Below, piece by piece: positions 41,147-50,600 of a stretch of 64,000 nt of DNA. The stretch comes from Immersiella caudata (taxonomy: Eukaryota > Ascomycota > Sordariomycetes > Sordariales > Lasiosphaeriaceae), in contig JAULSU010000004.1 of NCBI GenBank assembly GCA_030512335.1, forward strand, positions 620,001 through 684,000. The letters run 5' to 3'. Below the pieces are notes generated by a model that was given only the letters and a program-made list of their open reading frames with translations, searched no databases and was not told the origin of the DNA. The translations under genes were made by a program, and so were the position numbers. Positions within the stretch are counted from its first letter, which is position 1. Each line of letters opens with the position of its first letter.

Positions 41147-42254
41147 CTATTTTGCCCCGGCGGCGAAGAGCGCCTCCTTGGTGTCATACGTGTAAGTCAG
41201 ATCCTTGTGCCAGTAGTTGGCAGAATCCGGCTTGGCGATGAGCCATGCCTCATCCAAAGCCTTCACGACCTCCTCCGGGAGCGGGCCCTTCTCGAGGTGG
41301 GTGAGGTTCTCCTCGAGCTGCTGCTTGCTGGACACGCCGATGATGATGCTGTCATTGCCGTTCTTGACGTTGAGCTTGGAGTGGTGGACGACCCAGCGCA
41401 GCGCTGTCTCAATCATAGTCAGACCGGACTTCTCCACGGCGGCCTCGATGGTCTGGAGGGCGCGAAAGGTCGAGTCGCGGTAGTAGCGGCCGCGGTACAG
41501 CTTGCCCATGTAGGTCTGGTCGCTGAAGCGCCCTTCGGCGGGGACTATGTCCGTGGACTTGATCTTGCCGGAGAAGAGACCGCCAGCGATGGGGTTGTAT
41601 ACGACAACGTCGAGCCCGTAGCGGCGGCAGGCGACGAAGAGTTCGGCCTCGATGTTGCGGGTGATGGCGTTGTACATGCCCTGGTACACCGTTGGGCGCA
41701 CCCAGTTGTTGTACTTGCATGTCAGCACGATCTCGGCAACCTCAAAGGCGGTGAAGTTGCTGATGCCGAAGCGCACGAACTTGCCCGCTTTGTGCAGCTT
41801 GTCAATGGCAGCAAGGGTCTCAGCGAAGGGCGTGTCGCGGTCCTGTTGTCGTTAGCATCCGCTCGGGGCAACATCCCGTCCAAATATGACCTACAGCAGC
41901 GTGCAGATACAGGATATCCACAGTATCCGTGCCCAACTCCTTGAGACTGATATCCAGAGACTCGAGAACCTTGTCGTAAGCGTTCAGCCCGGGAGCGTTG
42001 GGGTAGACAATCTTGGTAGCGAGCGTCAGGCCGCGGTCCTTCCACCCGGCCTCGCGGGCGAAGGCCTCCTGCTTGCCGCCGACATAGACACGGGCGGTGT
42101 CGACCTCGTTGTAACCGCGGGCCTGGAAGGCATCGAGGATCTTGCCGAACTCGCTCTGGTCGGTGATTCTCGCGCCAGTGGCCTCGTCAGGGCCAAAGGT
42201 CATGAGACCGAGGATCACACGATCTTTGGCCGACTGGACGACAAGAGGCGACAT
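41147..42254 (-). CDS. Aldo/keto reductase, AKR7/aflatoxin-aldehyde-reductase-like
   Basis: Two exons (42254-41895, 41842-41147) with a 52-base phase-0 intron give 351 residues. The AKR catalytic tetrad is visible: Asp52 and Tyr57 in EVDTARVYVGG, Lys81 in LATKIVYP and His118 in LYLHAA. Other family text includes FGISNFTAFEVAEIV, YNPIAGGLFSGK and SIIIGVSSKQQLEENL (NADPH binding). Members reduce aldehydes and dicarbonyls with NADPH in the cytosol. The closest fungal type is the AKR7-like group, which also occurs in secondary-metabolite clusters. The inverted-repeat element at 42340-42982 begins only about 85 bases upstream of the ATG and so lies within the promoter. Confidence 0.93.
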
Positions 42255-42383
42255 TTTGAGTAAGTTTATGATGTTTGAGTGAGCCTCTTGCTGGTCAGCG
42301 AGACAAACCCATCGTCATTGCCCAGTGAGTGAGGGGTTACAGTCAGTGGACAAAAGTATCGACCCCGCACCCCAATTTATACA

Positions 42384-42403
42384 TGCGACGCGCTCGCGTC
42401 GCA
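42384..42403. repeat. Perfect 9-base inverted repeat with 2-base spacer
   Basis: TGCGACGCG and its exact complement CGCGTCGCA are separated by CT, just inside the left terminal repeat of the transposon. Confidence 0.8.
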
Positions 42404-42766
42404 TTTTCCTCTACAACTACCAATTTCCAATCTTTCTGGAACACGATAAAACAATATGCACACCCCGAAAACCGAGTATTCGCCTTGTTAGCGAGCCAGA
42501 ATTACAACAGGTTATCAAATTAGCTTAACGAAAAAGGCGTTATAGGTGAAGGAAGGCGTCTCTCCAATAAGCGTTTCTGGTATCGTGGTGTGTATAATTA
42601 CTAACTCTAAGGTCGCTCTAACCCTCGCTCTAGCCGGCCACAAAATCTTTCTACACGCGATATTTGCCTGGTATTACGTTTAATCGCTATTAATCCTTTT
42701 ATTTCTAATAATACGCTTTTTCGCGAGGTAAGTTTAACATGTTTTATTTGGACTTTACACTAAAAG

Positions 42767-42809
42767 CGGACCTACACCTTCACCGCACCCGACGCCCTCC
42801 CCCTTGACA
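42767..42809. repeat. SDR-gene-like fragment inside the transposon
   Basis: 43 bases match 40512-40554 of the SDR coding exon at 40 positions, in the same orientation. Neighbouring bases on both sides do not match, so the shared block has sharp ends. Confidence 0.75.
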
Positions 42810-42982
42810 TACCACATATTGATATGATTCATTCGATTCCCCTGCTTCTTAGCTTTCTAGAAACGCAATTTTTATGGTGATATCTATATAATTGACATAT
42901 TGGCGCAGCTTTTAGCTAAGGGGGTTAGATTCAGGGAAATCCTGAAATGCATGTCGGGGTCGATACTTTTGCCACCCCACTG

Positions 42983-43940
42983 TAGGGCCGACATTCTCGC
43001 GGCACCAGCTGCGGTGGTCGCCAATCAAGTCAACGCCGGCACGCTGCCGTTCGGTATCGCCGATATTTCGGCGGATTTAACATTATCCCCAGCCAGAACC
43101 GCTGGGAAAGCTGTTGCATCATTGGCGCTACGCGAGAGCCATAAATGGTGGTGTATAACAACTGCCTTGTGGGGATAAAGCGGTCGCTGGAACTCGGTCA
43201 ATTGTTTTCCCCTCACCAAGCGATTGACCACCCAGAGGGTCGCAATCGATAAGTAAGCAGACAGCTTACCAAATCCCCCCTCCAACCCAAATTAAGGCTG
43301 CACCTTCCCTTCTCCGCCGTCGCTTGCTGCGATTCGCGGGGTCAGTTCGCTCATGCCGAATGCGCCGTCGAGTTCCATGTCTTGGCACTCCAAACCTCTC
43401 AGGTTGCACCATCGTCAGGGCGTCGTTCGCGCCGGCAGAAGATGCCCTTCTCGCAACCCGATCCTCTTGGGGGATCCACCCGAGCGATCTTCAGACTTGG
43501 CGCTCAGGGGCGCCTTTCAGCGGCAACGAGAGACAGAGGAAAGGCGACGCGACCATTTGGCAAGGGTCTTGGTGGGGAAAGTGGGGCATGCTGCTGCACG
43601 AAACGGCCCCCAGGGTGCGCTAGCCGCTTCAAGCGCTGAAACTCCAGTGGAATGGGCAAATGCTGGCGCTCCAAGGTTTCACCCTGGAGAGCGCCAAAAC
43701 CACAGCGGTTTGCAGGCCCGCGACTAATACCATGCCTTGGCGCTACTTTTTCCTTCCAGGGCGCTAGATTTCTCACTTTGGGTTGACATCTTCTTCCTCT
43801 TCGTTGCTCTGGTTAGCGGTTTGCTCTTTCTTGTTCTGAGGCTGGCCCTGTTGCGTTCTTCCTTGACCGTTGACGGTCCCTCTTTTTTTTTGTGATATTC
43901 TTATCCTTTCCAGCGCCATCAAGGTACGCTAGCTGCAACC
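42983..43940. other. Intergenic, promoter side of the UstYa-like gene
   Basis: No domain-bearing frame. The last ~150 bases are T/C-rich and probably the leader of the next gene. Confidence 0.3.
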
Positions 43941-44797
43941 ATGATGGAACCAATGGACCACAAATACGAGGCCCTCGATCACGTCGACGACCACTCATCC
44001 GGTTCCCACACCGAAGTCGACGAATCCCTCATGGGAGACGAAAACCTAAAGTCCTGGCAACACCATCACTCAGAACCCCACCAACCCCTCCGCAGCAGGA
44101 TATCCTCCGTCTTCACCTCCCTCCGCTGGACCATCGACACCGCACTCCTCCTCACCATCCTCACCCTCCTCCTCCGCGATAGACAATCCACACCCCCAAC
44201 ATCCCAATGGGACTTCGGCGGCGACTTCACCGGCGTCGCCCCACGCTTCTCACAGCAAATCGTAACGTTCAACATGGACCAATCCTACGCCCCAACCAAC
44301 ACCTCCGAGTTCTTCACCGACGAAGTTCTCTCCAAATGGAACAACCTCATGCCCAAAGGCATGGGCTTCGTCTGGGTAAACGACACGCACAAGTACCACG
44401 ACTTGCCCACGCCGATAGAATGGCCAGAAAAGACGGTCTTCACCACGAGCATGACGCATCAGTTGCACTGCCTGGTAAACCACCCCATTTTCCTAACTCC
44501 GCTAGCAGCGTAGACTGACCGTAGCAGTTCGCCATCGTACAAACTTACTCAGGCCTCAAAGCCAACCACCCCCTTCCCGATGATCACCACTGGCACATGA
44601 TACACTGCTTCGACTACATGAGGCAGGCGATCATGTGCAGCGCTGATATGGCACTGGAAGGACACGAGACGACGTTCCCGGATGATAACGGGGGTTCTGA
44701 TGGTTGGGATTCCAAACATGGCAAGCCATCCCTGTCCGAGGCGCACATGTTTGACACAGCCATGGCTGACTCTTTTTCCAGTTTGCAAGGATTATAG
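43941..44797 (+). CDS. UstYa-like (DUF3328) protein
   Basis: Two exons (43941-44474, 44528-44797) with a 53-base phase-0 intron give 267 residues. A cytosolic acidic/His-rich N-terminus is followed by one transmembrane helix (about 62-79, WTIDTALLLTILTLLLRD). The lumenal part has both conserved HxxHC motifs of the family: HQLHC at 173-177 and HMIHC at 200-204 (followed by FDYMRQAIMC). UstYa-type proteins are membrane-bound oxidases that catalyse oxidative cyclisation in ustiloxin, cyclochlorotine and other peptide mycotoxin pathways, but many family members are outside clusters and unassigned. No precursor peptide, tyrosinase or NRPS is seen nearby, so the substrate is unknown. Confidence 0.92.
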
Positions 44798-45988
44798 CCA
44801 GGTAATTGGATATCTTGAAAGTGTTAGGGCGTATGATGACCAGTTGATCTACTGAGGCGCGGGAGGGGATGATGATGATGCTCTGTCCTTGAGCTGTACA
44901 TATGATGAGCAGACCAATGTAAATAAGGAAATACCGTTCTGGAACCGCCAGCCCTGCACTTCTCAGTTCAAATACAGGACGACAGGATATCTATGTTCCT
45001 GTCTGAAGGTAGCGGTGCTGACTTCCGTCCCAGATAGTGTTGATATCGATGCCGACATCAACCGCAGCTCGGCACAGCTCGCGCCGGGCGTTGATCCACT
45101 CATGGAAAGACCAGTCACCACACTCATGGGAGCAAAATATCACAGATGGATAGGGAGAAATGTATCATTCCAAACTTTGGCAGAAGATGCACGTTGAATG
45201 AATGCTAAGCTAAAGGAGGGTAGCTTGGAGTCGCTTTCGTCGACTCGGCACACCTTTCTCCTGCGTTCCTATCTTATTGTTCGCCCTATGGGAAAGACTG
45301 GAACTCCCTCGCCAAAGATACATCCCATTGCAACCCCAAACGGCCCAGTAGCCAAGTTTCGTCATGGCCTGGAACAAGAAACAAGTGAAAACAAACGTTC
45401 CTCTCTGCCCATGTGAACTGATTCCCGTCTGTTACCCATATATGCTCAAAAACTCGTCACCCCAAATCCTTTTTCCCCAAGAGCACGTCGTCCCATCAAC
45501 TTGTGGTATTTCCCTCCCCCAAGAAAACAAGGTACTGCCGCAAACACTTTGGACTGCCTGTTCCCAAGCGAACCCCGTGGCCACTCTAGACAATGTCGAG
45601 AGCGCCAGGTAAAGGAGTGCAAGAATCGAAGTAGCGGGCGGCAAAAAGGTCGAAGAATTGAGCTGCTGAAAGAACCGAAATGTAACGTTGAAGTGGGCCC
45701 CGAAAACACCGAACTCGAGGTCCGCAGACCAAAATGCTGGTTTGGGTCTTCACACCGAAACCCTTCTGCGAAGACCGTGCCCATCCCCGGTGGTGCCGGA
45801 TCCGAGTAAAACAAATAACTAGAAAATTCGTAAAACCATGTTGACGTGACTCTTCCGGGATGGAGAAGCGCTGCCACCCATCCGGGAGCGAGCCACGACA
45901 AGGTTGAGAAGGAAAGGCATGGGGGCATAATCGTGATTAACGTAAGGTATATGTATCCTGTTCCCTCCCTCAATGTGCCGGAACCACC
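44798..45988. other. Convergent intergenic spacer
   Basis: No gene recognised. It holds the 3' flanks of the UstYa-like gene and of the Gln-rich protein gene. Confidence 0.3.
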
Positions 45989-47680
45989 TTAGGCAGCAAG
46001 CTTGCGCTTCTCGGCGCTGGTCAAAACGAGCATTGGAGCCTTGCGCTGGCCGTCGATGACCTCGGTCTTGGCGCCACGGTTGGCATTCTTGAGGAGACTG
46101 GCGAAGCTACCAGGCGCAGCCTCGTTGTCGGAGGTGCTGTCGAGGCTGGTTCGGTCAACCTTCTGACGAGAGCTCGGGCGGTCAGAGCCAATCGCACCCC
46201 AGCTGCCAGTGCTAGTCCGCGAGCTAGGCAGGCTGCACGCGGCATCGTCATGGTCGACCAAGCTTCCCGAGCCGCTGCGGCCAGAATCGCTGTCGTTGTC
46301 GGTCAACGGCGTCTCAACAAGCTCCTCGGCGCTCTCGGAGACAGGGCTGGTGCTTCCAGTGCTACGGGTGTCCTTGCGCCGCTCCAAGCCGGCCCGAACC
46401 AAGTTGCTAATAGCGGAGCGCCGGGTGCGAGTGCTAAAGTTCTTGCTGCCCTCATGCTTCGCTGTAGGCTTCGACTTGAGCTCGTCCATCGAAGGCGGGT
46501 TGCGAGGCTGTCGGACGGGGTGTTCGCCAGCGCGAGCCTGGCCAGGTCCGTAACCCGCGGTCATGGGGGTGAGCGGGAACGAGGCTGTCTTGGGACCGGA
46601 GCCTCTGGGCGCCTCCTCAGTCGCGATTGACAAACCTCCCTTGCTACCATTCGCGATCGAAGAAGACTTCTTGTGTCCACGGCGGAAAGCGTTGGCACTC
46701 GGCGGCGGCAGGGGAACCGGGTTCTCGATGGGGGAGTCATAGCGGCGCGGCGGGGACGAGTTGCGGAAGCTGGCCTTGTTGTGCTCCATGGGAGGCGGGG
46801 ACACTTGCACGCGAGGGGCACCGTTGTTGACTTGCTGCGCCCCGGTGTATCCGTTGCCCAGCTGGTTCTGGTGAACGAACTGAGGGCTCACTTGGGTGTG
46901 AAGTTGAGCCTGTGCTTGGTCGACGTACAGAGTCTGCTGACCGGTAACCGGGTCGTAACTGGAATAGAAGTTGTTCTGGGGCGTCACCGGCGTCATCATA
47001 GCCTGCGCATTCTGCAGCTGCTGCTGGAAGACGTTAGGATACGGCTGCTGCACCATCTGGACCTGTCCGCCAAGGTTCAGGCCCTGGAACTGGGCTTGAG
47101 CGTGCAAAAGCATAAGACGCTGCTGCAATCTCTGCTGCTGATCCGAAAGCAACGCCTGTTGCAACAGGAATTGAGCCTGTACGGCGGGATCGATCTGCTG
47201 CTCATAGACAGGCTCATCAAGCTGAAGTTGAGGGGTAAGCGCTTGGCCTGCGGTGTACTGCTGTCCGTAGGTGGTGTTGGCACCATAGGCAGCTTGGTGC
47301 TGCTGAGGCTGCTGCGTTTGCTGGCCACCATAACGCGGCATAGCCGTCTTAGGTCCGTTGAACGCGTTGTCGTAGACACCTGGTCCCATCGAGTTCCGGT
47401 TGCGCGACTGGGGCGCGAACGTCGTCGGGGAAGCGGGGACGTTGCTGAAGTGGGCGCCGGTCGACGTCTTCGGCGCGGTTCGCAAACCCGCGAGGAGGTG
47501 AGACCGGCTGGTGCGGGGGGTCGGGACGCCGTTGTCAATCTCGGCCGACTTCATCGAATCGAACGAAAGGGGCTTGATGTTCTGCCCTCCGCGCCGAGAC
47601 GCGAGACCCGAGGGCATGGCCATGCCATGGCCGGAGTTGAAGGGAGTGTGCGACATTTGAGCGAGACCGCCAGCGTCCAT
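45989..47680 (-). CDS. Gln-rich, largely disordered fungal protein, 563 aa
   Basis: A single frame without introns. The first in-frame ATG is at 47680; the frame extends a few codons further up without an ATG, so a small upstream exon is possible. Residues about 115-290 are Gln-rich, with a coiled-coil-like part (FLLQQALLSDQQQRLQQRLM). The middle is Ser/Pro/Arg-rich, with many potential phosphorylation sites. The C-terminus is the most structured-looking part (SFASLLKNANRG and APMLVLTSAEKRKLAA), a motif I believe is conserved in Pezizomycotina but cannot name. No DNA- or RNA-binding domain is visible. The disordered, Q-rich composition would suit a regulatory or RNA-granule protein; this is inference only. 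Confidence 0.78.
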   Translation of the reverse strand: MDAGGLAQMSHTPFNSGHGMAMPSGLASRRGGQNIKPLSFDSMKSAEIDNGVPTPRTSRSHLLAGLRTAPKTSTGAHFSNVPASPTTFAPQSRNRNSMGPGVYDNAFNGPKTAMPRYGGQQTQQPQQHQAAYGANTTYGQQYTAGQALTPQLQLDEPVYEQQIDPAVQAQFLLQQALLSDQQQRLQQRLMLLHAQAQFQGLNLGGQVQMVQQPYPNVFQQQLQNAQAMMTPVTPQNNFYSSYDPVTGQQTLYVDQAQAQLHTQVSPQFVHQNQLGNGYTGAQQVNNGAPRVQVSPPPMEHNKASFRNSSPPRRYDSPIENPVPLPPPSANAFRRGHKKSSSIANGSKGGLSIATEEAPRGSGPKTASFPLTPMTAGYGPGQARAGEHPVRQPRNPPSMDELKSKPTAKHEGSKNFSTRTRRSAISNLVRAGLERRKDTRSTGSTSPVSESAEELVETPLTDNDSDSGRSGSGSLVDHDDAACSLPSSRTSTGSWGAIGSDRPSSRQKVDRTSLDSTSDNEAAPGSFASLLKNANRGAKTEVIDGQRKAPMLVLTSAEKRKLAA

Positions 47681-50600
47681 AACGACGTGATCGAAACTCA
47701 AACGAGTATGTTGTGTCTCCGGGACTTGCGATGGCCTGGCAAGAAACCAGAGCGGCGAAGCGGGGACGGAAAGCCGTTCGGCGGGTTGCAGAATGACTGT
47801 TGTCGATGCTGAGGCGGTCGGGGACCGGAATTAGAGGGGTTGTGGGTGAATATTAGGAAGCATGTACTGATGATGCTGAAAAAAACTCGGTCGCGGGCAA
47901 AGGAGACGTGGTCGAACGTTCGTCTTTGGCGACTCTCTCTATTTCTCTCTCGGAGCGGGGGATGCGAAACGATGAAAAATCGAAAATGGCGATGTCAAAG
48001 AAATCCAAGGCCTTAATAAAAGCAGCTGGGAAGGTTCAAGCGCGCTGAAAGGTGCCGGATAGCATTAACAGACTGTTGACGAGGGAGAAAATATAAAAGA
48101 TCGTGTGGTGCTGAATGAGCGGCAGTGCGAACAGGGCCGGGTGAAGCGAAGAAGGAAGGAATGGGGTGGGTTTGTTCGAATAAATCGGGTGGAGAGAGAA
48201 AGAGGCGGAGCTCGGTGGCGAGTCGTGGATCGGGCAAGCAGGAGATGGCAGCTGGCGACAACAACGGCGACGCAAAGCTTGTGAAAGACCAGAAAAGCCG
48301 CGACGGCGCGTGGAAACTGGCTACGCAGCGGGTCGCGCTTTGTCCTCAAAACGCCACGAGGGAGTTGTTGCCGTTAGCTCCAACGCGGTGCAGGCAACAG
48401 GCTCAGCTTCCTCTGGATTGAAAACCGCTGGTTCTCTTTCCTGATCCGGAGGTCTGAAAAAGAGTTTTGCCGATGCAGAGGCTCAAGATGCTGCCCCAAT
48501 CCCGGGCAATTCCTTCTCTTGTTTTCGCTCAATCCTCCCTTCTTCCCACTTTTCTTCGAGGCCTTGCGATGCTGAAGATTAGATGCGTGCCGGATGCTGA
48601 GGCGACAAATTCGATCAAGCCGTGGTTTGCGGGCCAGCAGAGGCAGAGGCGATGAAATGGAGTTTGCGCAAATAGAATACAAGGATTAAAATGTTTTGGT
48701 GCGAGCCTTCCGGAACCCTTTTGCTGTGAATTTTGGTGTATCTTTCGAGAGAATGCGACGGGGGCGGTTTGTGTTCTCTTTTCGCTCAATCAAACGACGT
48801 GGGCGGGCAGCAGCAACGACGGCGCCGACAGCGAAGACGACGACTCCACGAACGGAGGAAGGGGAAAGGGGTTGGAGGGGATGAAAAAAAGGAAGGGCGG
48901 TGTGCTGGTGTTGCGAAGCAGGAAGAAAAGAGGAAAGGAGGAGCAAGAGGGCGGAAGCGAGATGGATGCGATGGAATCGGGCCCTCGCCTCCCGTTCTGC
49001 TGTTGGCGGAGGATTGGAGAACGGGGAGTGAGCGGGGCGGCAGCAAGGAAAACGACTGGTGGGCTGCGGGTGGAGCGTGGGCGGCAGGGGAACTGGCGAA
49101 CGCAAGGGCGAGCGGATAGCAGCACACCGTGATTGAGCGAACGCGCCACCTGTGGGCAGCCAGCCAAAAACGCCTGCAGCACGCTCTCCAGTGCGTGAAT
49201 CTGGGCTGCCATGGGGATGATGCCCGCTGTTGCCCAAGGGGGGGCAACAGCTGCCAATCAGGAGGCCAGGAGTTGTGCTCAATGCAAGATGAGGTAAGCA
49301 TTCGCAGAGCGAAGTCACCCCAGTCCGCAACAGGGGGTGGCAAATTGCTAACGTGAGGCCACAAGGTTCCTGCCAGTTCCTGCTAGTGTCTCACCGGGCA
49401 TTGCTAAGAGATCCCGTACTGTCCACACACCGTGCCTGATGCGAGAAATGGCCAGCGAACACCCCCTGACGCCCAATCAGGCTAAGAGCTGTGCTCGCTT
49501 CTCCAGCAGACAGCCAATCGTCAGGCGAGCCGAGAAAACTCAGGCGGTCTTGCGCCAGTGACTCAAAACGAGCATCCTTGCACTTCCCCTTCTCCTGCCT
49601 GGGTGCATGATAATTGGCATCGAGTTGATCGCCTTGACGCGCCTACGCCTCCCGAATGGAAGGGCGGTTCCCAAAAGAGATCGATATCCTTTGTCTCTCC
49701 AATAGTTCAGCGGCTCATGGCAACTATAGGCTTCCAGCACGGACAATTTCACTGGAACTGTCTTTGCTGGCCGCCCGCTTTTCGTTTCGACTTTCTTCTG
49801 GCAGGCACATCTACCCGCGGCGCGCTAAACGAGCGCGGACGGGAGCGCCATGTTTCGCGAGTCTTCCCGACCCTCTGAGCGCACAGCCTCGGCTGCGGCG
49901 CTATGTTTTGCCCTGTGACAGGAGGCCTAGCTGAACGTCAGTTGTCAGCGATGATGGATTTACTATGATGGAAACTGATGATACCAGTTTTTCCGCAGCT
50001 GCTCTCTCTGGGCGCCGAGTCTTAACGCCTGGAATATCCTTACGATCTCCTTCCGCAATCCATGCTTCCATGCCTTCGAGGGGTCGATACCCGGAACAGT
50101 CGCATTCTCCACAAAAGATTAACATGGTCCTCGGCCCTGCGGGCAGCAGCACCACCATAGTGGCCGACTGCCGCAGCAGCATCCTGGATCGCCCTACCAT
50201 TCGTCTTCCGCCATGTTCCGCTAAGGGACCCTCGGGCAGTGCTCCCTCAGCACAGATTCAGGAGACTGCCCCTCATCACAGGGGCCTCTCGAGCAGCTTC
50301 GACACCAGCTCAGGCACGGGGCTATCCTTGCCGAAGCGGTCATAAATCACGCACCCGGCAACGCTTTCCAACCTCAACAAATGCATTCTAACAGAGTCGT
50401 CGAAGTGGTCAAAGTGGCCATTCACATGAGCTCAAGCTGACCAGTTGCACACAGCCCATGTGGCGGCGCTGCAGAACGGAGTGCACATCTGAGACATGGA
50501 CCCCAAGCCAAAACGGCGGCCCAGCCTCCGTGCGCAGGCTCACAGCTTCCCCTGAGAGTCGCGCATGGTTACATCGCCGCTCGATACATCGCATTTCCTC

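Larger units (their letters stand above)
42340..42982. mobile_element. Non-autonomous TA-flanked inverted-repeat transposon (Tc1/mariner-pogo-like MITE)
   Basis: The ends, 42340-42367 and the complement of 42955-42982, form a 28-base terminal inverted repeat with 23 identities, including an uninterrupted 17-base core CAAAAGTATCGACCCCG; the outermost bases are CAGT. TA dinucleotides flank both ends (42338-42339 and 42983-42984), matching the TA target duplication of the Tc1/mariner superfamily, of which fungal Fot1/pogo elements are part. The interior (about 590 bases) is AT-rich in its middle and contains no transposase-length frame, so it would need a transposase in trans. It contains a 43-base fragment resembling the adjacent SDR gene and a perfect 20-base hairpin at 42384-42403. 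Confidence 0.82.

Noticed and set aside
43050..43330. Search for a second inverted-repeat element beside the MITE
   Set aside because: No matching ends or TA/TSD pair could be found by eye.
46673..47812. 379-codon plus-strand frame
   Set aside because: It is the antisense of the Gln-rich protein gene; Leu/Arg/Val-rich low complexity comes from complementing CAG-rich codons.
48686..49364. Several long overlapping minus-strand frames
   Set aside because: All three frames are open at once because the strand is C/T-rich. The composition is Ser/Pro/His/Leu low-complexity with no domain; more likely a leader or promoter.
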